Part shown: positions 58,471 to 64,000 of the stretch, one piece after another
Layout of the letters: every line of letters begins with the position of its first letter
How positions within the stretch are numbered: position 1 is the stretch's first letter
DNA from: JBBRBB01 sp038206235
GTDB taxonomy: Bacteria; Bacteroidota; Bacteroidia; Chitinophagales; Chitinophagaceae
Assembly (NCBI GenBank): GCA_038206235.1
Contig: JBBRBB010000011.1
Span: forward strand, 1 to 64,000
Reading direction: 5' to 3'
Length of the DNA stretch: 64,000 nt
Made by a program: the position numbers and the translations under genes
Notes under the pieces: generated by a model
Seen by the model: only the letters and a program-made list of their open reading frames with translations
What the model was told of the DNA's origin: nothing
The model's database searches: none

Positions 58471-59597
58471 TGGCATCTGCTTCCATAAAAAATATTTTTA
58501 TAAAAATATGGAGAATAGCATGCATCACGTTATCGCTTAGCTATCTTCTCGCTTCTGCAAGCGCCTTTATTCCTCCTGAGTCTTTTTCTCCCATAACATT
58601 TTTTGCATTAGCCTTTCCTATATTTTTAATTTGCCAGTTAATATTCTGCATCATCGCTTTCTTCATTCAAAGAAAGCTTGCATTCGTAATGATATTGATA
58701 ATTCCATTTGGCTATTATAATTTCGGCAACACTGTTGCGCTGCATTCAAAACAATGGCAACCTGTAAAAAAAGATTCCTCATTACGTATAATGACATGGA
58801 ATGTTGAAAGCTTTGTTGATTTAAGTGCGCAGTCATATCCCAAATCAGCCGCACGTGTGCAAATGCTCAAGCTTATTCAGCAATATGATCCCGATGTTCT
58901 CTGCCTGCAGGAATATAAAAGTGTGGAAGGCGGCAAACGCAGAATCTCAGCACAAAAAGAGCTTGATTCAATAGGATACAAATATCATTTCTGTTCAAAC
59001 GATGTGGTGATAAAAACAAACAAAAGAGTGGTAAGCGGAGGGGTAGCTTTTTTTTCAAAGCTTCCTTTATTTGATAGCGGCAAAGTAAAAATTAGAACAA
59101 AGGTTATTAATGAAAGTATTGCAAACGTTGATGTTTTACTGAATAATAAACCCTTGAGAATTTATACTGCTCATCTCGCATCATTTGAGTTGTCTTCTGT
59201 CACGTATGATGAATATACAGCAGATGAAAATGTTTACAGAGCCACCATTAAAACGAAAGGCTCTGTACAGCATAAGCTAACAAAAACAGAAGTGCTGCAT
59301 CAGCAGCAGGTAAATTTAATTAATGACATCATAAATAAAAGTCCATATTCAAAAATTTATTGCGGCGATATAAATACTACACCTGTTTCTTATAACTATC
59401 GCATACTGAAAGGAAATATGCAGGACGCATTTTTGGTAAAAGGTTCTGGCATTGGCGCTACGTATTATAAAATATCACCCACTCTGCGAATTGATGTGTG
59501 CCTTGTTGATACCTCTCTCAACATTTTACAATGCAGCGTAGCGGAAAAAAAATTATCTGACCATTATCCTGTGATTACCGATGTTTGCTGGAAGTAA
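58470..59597 (+). CDS. Membrane-anchored EEP-family phosphodiesterase/nuclease (copy 1)
   Basis: 375 residues. Three N-terminal membrane helices (about 12-92) precede an endonuclease/exonuclease/phosphatase domain: RIMTWNVESF, DVLCLQEYKS (catalytic Glu), IYTAHLASF, YCGDINTTPVSYNY, ending KLSDHYPVI with the conserved Asp-His. The catalytic set looks complete. The domain faces the periplasm if the anchor has the usual orientation. Substrate is unknown. Coupled to the rhomboid-like gene by a one-base overlap and followed by a paralog. Confidence 0.88.
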   Translation: MASASIKNIFIKIWRIACITLSLSYLLASASAFIPPESFSPITFFALAFPIFLICQLIFCIIAFFIQRKLAFVMILIIPFGYYNFGNTVALHSKQWQPVKKDSSLRIMTWNVESFVDLSAQSYPKSAARVQMLKLIQQYDPDVLCLQEYKSVEGGKRRISAQKELDSIGYKYHFCSNDVVIKTNKRVVSGGVAFFSKLPLFDSGKVKIRTKVINESIANVDVLLNNKPLRIYTAHLASFELSSVTYDEYTADENVYRATIKTKGSVQHKLTKTEVLHQQQVNLINDIINKSPYSKIYCGDINTTPVSYNYRILKGNMQDAFLVKGSGIGATYYKISPTLRIDVCLVDTSLNILQCSVAEKKLSDHYPVITDVCWK

Positions 59598-59631
59598 TAT
59601 TCCATAAACTCTAATCGTTTATTTTTACGCT

Positions 59632-60753
59632 ATGGCACGCAGCTTTATCAGGCGAATCATAAAAAAAATTTTTCTGGTTTTGACCCTTCTTGTCTGTTTT
59701 ATTTTTCTTCTCTCTGCATTAATACCCTATCTTAACCCGCAGCAGTGGTGGTTTGTAGGTTTCTTCGGGCTTAGTGTTCCTTATATAATCATCGTGCTCA
59801 TTTTTGCAATTATTTTCTGGCTAATTGCCAAACCTGTGTATTCTTTTATTCCGCTCATTACACTTTGTTTGGGGTATAAGCAAATAAGCGTTGCATTCGC
59901 TGCAAATTTTTCTTCAAATGATATTACTTCTAAAAGCGATACCACTATACGAATTATTAGCTGGAATGTTGGCAATATGTATGGATTAAGCAATGATGCT
60001 GAAAAAAAGAAACACGACAGAATTGAAATAGCAGATGCCATCATAAAATCAAATCCTGATATCATTTGTCTGCAGGAATTTAATCATTCGTACACAAGGG
60101 GAGGCGATGCAGATAACATTGGCCTGTTTACGAAAGAGTATCCTCACTATTATTATGCAATCGATTTTTCCAGGCTGAATGGTTTCTATACAGCAGGCTC
60201 TGTCATCTTTTCAAAATATCCAATCATCAACTCCGGTAAGAAACAATTTCCTGGCAGATATGCTGAAAGTATTATTTATGCCGATATGATAAAGCAAAGC
60301 GATACTTTCAGAATTTATACTGCACACCTGCAATCCTTTGCATTTAATATTTATGATTATGCCGACATGGAAAAAATTAAGGATAACGATAAGGATGCAA
60401 TGGCAGCTTCAAAAAATATATTTCAGAAAATGAAGGATGCTTTTACCGCAAGAGGTGTGCAGGCAGATATTGTAAGGAAAGAATTAGATAGCTCACCCTA
60501 CCGTTCTGTTATTTGCGGAGATTTTAATGATGTTCCAAATTCATACACTTACTTCCACATAAAAGGCGAACGTCAGGATGCTTTTCTGGCAAAGGGGCTG
60601 GGGGTGGGAAAATCCTTTATTGCATTGGCGCCCACATTGCGCATTGATTATATTTTACCCAATAACAATTTTTTGATTCAGCAATTTGATATGATTGATG
60701 AAAACCTAAGCGACCACCTGATGCTTATAGCAGACATCAGTTTAAAAAAATAA
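59632..60753 (+). CDS. Membrane-anchored EEP-family phosphodiesterase/nuclease (copy 2)
   Basis: 373 residues, a tandem paralog of the preceding gene. Membrane helices at about 12-32, 40-62 and 68-86, then RIISWNVGNMYG, DIICLQEFNHS, IYTAHLQSF, ICGDFNDVPNSYTYFH and NLSDHLMLIADI. The catalytic Glu, Asp, Asn and His positions are all kept. The two copies differ enough to suggest old duplication and separate substrates. It lies 34 bases after copy 1. Confidence 0.88.
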   Translation: MARSFIRRIIKKIFLVLTLLVCFIFLLSALIPYLNPQQWWFVGFFGLSVPYIIIVLIFAIIFWLIAKPVYSFIPLITLCLGYKQISVAFAANFSSNDITSKSDTTIRIISWNVGNMYGLSNDAEKKKHDRIEIADAIIKSNPDIICLQEFNHSYTRGGDADNIGLFTKEYPHYYYAIDFSRLNGFYTAGSVIFSKYPIINSGKKQFPGRYAESIIYADMIKQSDTFRIYTAHLQSFAFNIYDYADMEKIKDNDKDAMAASKNIFQKMKDAFTARGVQADIVRKELDSSPYRSVICGDFNDVPNSYTYFHIKGERQDAFLAKGLGVGKSFIALAPTLRIDYILPNNNFLIQQFDMIDENLSDHLMLIADISLKK

Positions 60754-60857
60754 ATTATCTTCGTTCACGATGAAAAAATTACTTCCCGCATATATATGTT
60801 GTTGCAGCTAACATGTTTCATCATTGTAATCATTTTATCATTCAATCATAATTCTTC

Positions 60858-62363
60858 ATGCCTCTCAAAGTATATAATTCATTAACACGCAAAAAAGAAG
60901 TATTCAATACCCTCGTTCCCGGCTATGCGGGTATGTATGTGTGCGGACCCACCGTAAGCGGAGAAAGTCATCTTGGTCATGCACGTCCCTATATCACCTT
61001 CGATATTATTTATCGTTACTTAATGCATTTGGGTTATAAGGTTCGGTATGTGCGCAACATAACTGACGCCGGGCATTTTGAAGAAGAAGGCCGTGAAGCA
61101 GAAGATAAGATAAGTAAAAAAGCAGTGATTGAAAAGTTAGAGCCGATGGAATTGGTGCATAAATATACAGAGCTTTTTCTATGGGCAATGATTCAATTCA
61201 ATAATCTTACTCCGAATATTGAGCCTATTGCAACCGGGCATATTATTGAGCAGATAGAAATGATTGAAAAAATTATTGCTGATGGTTATGCTTACGAAGT
61301 AAATGGCTCTGTTTATTTTGATGTTGAAAAATATCATGCAGATTTTTCTGTACAAGGAACACCTTATGGCATGTTAAGCGGAAGGGTTTTGGATGAAATG
61401 ATTGAAACAACACGTGAGCTTGAAAACCAGGATGAAAAACACAACAAGACAGATTTTGCTTTGTGGAAGAATGCTGTGACTGAGCACATCATGCGATGGA
61501 AAAGCCCCTGGGGTTACGGTTTCCCAGGCTGGCATATTGAATGCTCTGCCATGAGTGCAAAATATTTGGGAGATGAATTCGATATTCATGGCGGAGGAAT
61601 GGATTTGATATTTCCGCACCATGAATGCGAAATTGCGCAAAGCATTGTATGCAACCATAAAACCCCCGCACGTTATTGGCTGCATAACAATATGATTACA
61701 ATTGATGGGCGTAAGATGGGCAAAAGCTATAACAATGTGATAAAGCTGAGTGAACTTTTTAGCGGAGACCATCCCATGCTGCAGCAGGCATATACTCCCA
61801 TGACGATTCGTTTTTTTATTCTGCAATCGCATTACAGAAGCACTCTCGATTTTAGTAATGAAGCTTTGCAGGCATCGCACAAAGCATTTAAACGTTTATG
61901 GGAAGCCCATGAATATTTGCAGAAGCTAAACGTTGAAAGCAAAAACACAAAAGCAAAAGACGATGAGCTTGATGCCCGTTGCAGAAAACTGATAGCAGAG
62001 TTTGATGAATTTATGGATGATGATTTTAATACAGCCAAAGTATTGGCTAATATGTTTGAACTGGTTCCTGTAATTAATGGAATAAAAGACAGGCATATTT
62101 CAATTGATGCATTAGGAAATGAAGCTTTATTGCTCATACAACAAAAAATGAAAATGTATGCGGAAGATATTTTTGGATTGAAGGCTGAAACTAATGCAGA
62201 CGCCGGTAAATTAGATGGTGCACTTCAACTGCTTATTTCCATCCGCAGGGAAGCAAAAGCAAAAAAAGATTTTGTAACAAGCGATAAAATACGGAGTGAA
62301 CTCGCTGCAATAGGTGTGCAGTTGAAGGATGAGAAAGATGGCAGCATCAGCTATACTATTTAA
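60858..62363 (+). CDS. cysS: Cysteinyl-tRNA synthetase
   Basis: 501 residues, class I synthetase. The HIGH motif is HLGH (38-41) after the zinc cysteine Cys29 (YVCGPTVSGESHLGH). Other zinc ligands are in WHIECSAMS and FPHHECEIAQS. The KMSKS motif is KMGKS. The C-terminal helical bundle and anticodon part are complete. Length is in the normal range. A 105-base gap separates it from the EEP gene. Confidence 0.97.
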   Translation: MPLKVYNSLTRKKEVFNTLVPGYAGMYVCGPTVSGESHLGHARPYITFDIIYRYLMHLGYKVRYVRNITDAGHFEEEGREAEDKISKKAVIEKLEPMELVHKYTELFLWAMIQFNNLTPNIEPIATGHIIEQIEMIEKIIADGYAYEVNGSVYFDVEKYHADFSVQGTPYGMLSGRVLDEMIETTRELENQDEKHNKTDFALWKNAVTEHIMRWKSPWGYGFPGWHIECSAMSAKYLGDEFDIHGGGMDLIFPHHECEIAQSIVCNHKTPARYWLHNNMITIDGRKMGKSYNNVIKLSELFSGDHPMLQQAYTPMTIRFFILQSHYRSTLDFSNEALQASHKAFKRLWEAHEYLQKLNVESKNTKAKDDELDARCRKLIAEFDEFMDDDFNTAKVLANMFELVPVINGIKDRHISIDALGNEALLLIQQKMKMYAEDIFGLKAETNADAGKLDGALQLLISIRREAKAKKDFVTSDKIRSELAAIGVQLKDEKDGSISYTI

Positions 62364-62395
62364 TCACGATAAAATACAATGGAAGGTTATCGTTC

Positions 62396-63034
62396 TCAAA
62401 ACAATTGACCTTGCTTAGTTTCTACCGGCAAATTTTGAAAAGGAAAGCGCTCAACTATTTGATATGACTTATTACCCTGCCTGCGTTTCAATAACAACAT
62501 GCTTTGCGCAATAAAACGGCCCGTAAAATTTTTTCTTTCATATTCCAGCCATGCCTTTTCATATTGCCAGGGTAAAAGTTTTCTTGCAATAATTAAATGT
62601 GGCTCAGTAATAAAATAGGGTTTTTTATCATTGTTTATTTTCATAAGCCGCTGTGCCTGCCTTACAGCTTTTACCATGTTCACGATGGCTATTTTGCTCA
62701 TCACATTAATGTAAATAGTATGCGATGGAAAGCTTCCAAAATCTTTTAGGTCAACTTTAAAAGCAGGCAGGCTCATTGCTATTAATTGCAATCGTTGTAT
62801 AATTCGCGGCTCCATCATTTCATATTGCTGAAACATGACTAATGTTATATGGGGTTTGATAAATGTTGCCATGGGGCACTCAAATCGCTTTGCAAATTCT
62901 TCTTTAAGATTTTTAATGTGATTCCATAATTCTTCATGTGGTTGTAGCACTAAAAGAAATTCACATTCTCTATAACCCGGCAATGACAAAATCTGGTCAT
63001 TCACCGGTGGACTATATTTTACATGTACTCCCAA
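62396..63034 (-). CDS. 2'-5' RNA ligase / 2H phosphoesterase family protein
   Basis: Up to 212 residues. The first HXT motif is PHITLV; the second site reads PHLIIA, so the second threonine is replaced by isoleucine. Start is uncertain: TTG 63034 or GTG 63004, with no ATG available. The 2H superfamily cleaves 2',3'-cyclic phosphates or joins RNA ends. The altered second motif may weaken or change the activity. Convergent with cysS, divergent from the UmuD-like gene. Confidence 0.75.
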   Translation of the reverse strand: MGVHVKYSPPVNDQILSLPGYRECEFLLVLQPHEELWNHIKNLKEEFAKRFECPMATFIKPHITLVMFQQYEMMEPRIIQRLQLIAMSLPAFKVDLKDFGSFPSHTIYINVMSKIAIVNMVKAVRQAQRLMKINNDKKPYFITEPHLIIARKLLPWQYEKAWLEYERKNFTGRFIAQSMLLLKRRQGNKSYQIVERFPFQNLPVETKQGQLF

Positions 63035-63137
63035 AAAAAAATTTTTCAGACAATAAAATTAGTATAATTTTACTAAATAATTTAGTTAATTTTAATAAAA
63101 TTTTTACTCCTTACGAAATCAAAAAAAATAATTCTAT

Positions 63138-63635
63138 ATGAAAAGGGAAGCAATGTACAATGCCGGTTATTCCGGCTCCAAACAGTTTTCTCAGCATGAT
63201 GTGCAGGCTGCAAATGCTACCGGTTTTGGCGCCGCCGCCGATGATTTTATGGAACGCGGCATAGACCTTAATGAGCAGCTTATTCTTAACAAGCCCGCCA
63301 CTTTTTTCTTTCGCATGAACGGCGAAGCCATGATTGAGGATGGGATTAGCAGCGGCGATATTCTTATTGTGGACCGCAGCCTGAAAGCCGTGAATGGAAA
63401 AATCATCGTTGCAATTATAGATGGTGAGCTGCTTGTGCGGCGGGTACAAAAAAATTTCAACAGCGTGGTGCTCGCTGCTGCGAATAAAAAAATTTCTGAT
63501 ATACACTTATCGGCATTTGATGACCGCACCAATGTGTGGGGCGTGGTAACCTGCGTGATACATGTTTTTGAAAACAGCTTGCTTGCTGATACAAGTAAAA
63601 GAGATAAAGGGGGCAAGCAAAAAATTTATTATTAG
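63138..63635 (+). CDS. UmuD-like S24 family protein lacking both catalytic residues
   Basis: 165 residues aligned along its length with E. coli UmuD: ATGFGAAADDFMERGIDLNE corresponds to the UmuD cleavage region, and GISSGDILIVDRS and VWGVVTCVIHVF to the beta core. UmuD uses Ser60 (GDSM) and Lys97 (TVKK). Here the first reads GEAM (Ala64, codon GCC) and the second LVRR (Arg101), and the 37-residue spacing is kept. Self-cleavage should not occur. UmuD partners with the polymerase subunit UmuC, but the next gene is a radical SAM protein and no umuC is in the window. Confidence 0.87.
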   Translation: MKREAMYNAGYSGSKQFSQHDVQAANATGFGAAADDFMERGIDLNEQLILNKPATFFFRMNGEAMIEDGISSGDILIVDRSLKAVNGKIIVAIIDGELLVRRVQKNFNSVVLAAANKKISDIHLSAFDDRTNVWGVVTCVIHVFENSLLADTSKRDKGGKQKIYY

Positions 63636-63644
63636 TGTAGCACT

Positions 63645-63676
63645 GGTGTCTGTACATCTGAAAGATGTCTGACACC
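63645..63676. repeat. Perfect-armed hairpin after the UmuD-like gene
   Basis: GGTGTC (63645-63650) pairs with GACACC (63671-63676) and, inside it, ACATCT (63654-63659) pairs with AGATGT (63663-63668). There is no T run, so it looks more like a dispersed palindrome than a terminator. Confidence 0.5.
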
Positions 63677-63731
63677 TTATTCGTAGGCGTTTTTAGTTGT
63701 CATTTTAATTTAAAAAATAAAAATTTCAATC

Positions 63732-64000
63732 ATGAAAAACATGGAGCATAATCCGAATGCAAAACCCTCCCCCGCAAGGGGAGATGAAGGAGACTTTTAC
63801 TTAAAAGGCAGAGGAGCGCAAATCAATACCAAAAACCGTTTTCTCATCAATGAAAGAACAAAAGAAAATATAGAAGCCATTGATGAGTGGACGGAGCAAA
63901 ATGTAGAAACACAATACCTCGAAGAAAATGCCAGGAGCATTGTAAACAAAGTAGAAAGCCCCGATGTGGGCATGATGTACAGCATGAATCCTTATCAGGG
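63732..64000 (+). CDS. PA0069-type radical SAM protein, N-terminal part
   Basis: Open from ATG 63732 to the window end, 89 codons. LKGRGAQINTKNRFLINE and IVNKVESPDVGMMYSMNPYQ are the conserved N-terminal blocks of PA0069-family radical SAM proteins, which resemble spore photoproduct lyases; the CxxxCxxC cluster motif should follow just outside the window. Residues about 10-21 (AKPSPARGDEGD) are encoded by a REP-like element that appears to have lengthened the N-terminus. Confidence 0.87.
   Translation, partial: MKNMEHNPNAKPSPARGDEGDFYLKGRGAQINTKNRFLINERTKENIEAIDEWTEQNVETQYLEENARSIVNKVESPDVGMMYSMNPYQ
63761..63796. repeat. REP-like element inside the 5' end of the radical SAM gene
   Basis: AAAACCCTCCCCCGCAAGGG then GAGATGAAGGAGACTT. 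CCCC/GGGG arms form a hairpin around GCAA. It shares the ACCCTC start and GGAGACTTT end with the copy at 56561. Confidence 0.65.

Overview
The window comes from a low-GC Bacteroidota chromosome, most likely a Chitinophagaceae-like member of the Chitinophagales. The evidence is a type IX secretion (T9SS) C-terminal sorting domain, several DUF families common in Bacteroidota (DUF2905, DUF3810, DUF3307/SatD, DUF2911), TAnnTTTG-type promoter boxes, and housekeeping genes of Bacteroidota type. Species assignment is inference; no rRNA gene is present.

Layout. 1-9.9 kb: an IS5-type transposase tail, then envelope and catabolic genes (DUF2905, acyltransferase-like membrane protein, flippase-like protein, M1 peptidase, GH13 lipoprotein, RNase Z, GT2 glycosyltransferase). 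9.97-10.23 kb: tRNA-Gly(GCC) and tRNA-Leu(TAA). 10.3-29.9 kb: a complete type I-B CRISPR-Cas locus. A hand count gives 164 repeats and 163 spacers, with the cas genes in the order cas6-cas8b-cas7-cas5-cas3-cas4-cas1-cas2, all on the minus strand. The leader lies between cas2 and the array, so the array reads leftward and the degenerate repeat at 10301 is the old end.

30-39.2 kb: a satD/DUF3307 pair preceded by five palindromes at an exact 29-bp period, two decayed genes, a T9SS cargo protein, methylglyoxal synthase, small envelope and stress proteins (TerB-like, BON, LysM, WXXGXW-repeat) and an IS110 transposase relic. 39.2-51.1 kb: MFS transporter plus trehalase, Fe-S assembly pair (IscA-like, cysteine desulfurase), PspC/PadR pair, the yceD-rpmF-plsX lipid operon, a DUF3810 protein and rsmE. 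51.5-64 kb: a periplasmic folding and redox pair (PpiC, TlpA-like), rlmD carrying an in-frame repeat insertion, two rhomboids, two membrane-anchored EEP-family proteins, cysS, a 2H phosphoesterase, a UmuD-like protein that lacks both catalytic residues, and the start of a PA0069-type radical SAM gene.

The items most worth a second look are the 29-bp operator array upstream of satD, the UmuD homolog with Ser->Ala and Lys->Arg, the rhomboid with a displaced active-site serine, REP-like elements read in frame inside genes, and the spacer content of the CRISPR array (exact duplicates, one-base variants, tiled spacers, and pairs aimed at homologous viral genes).
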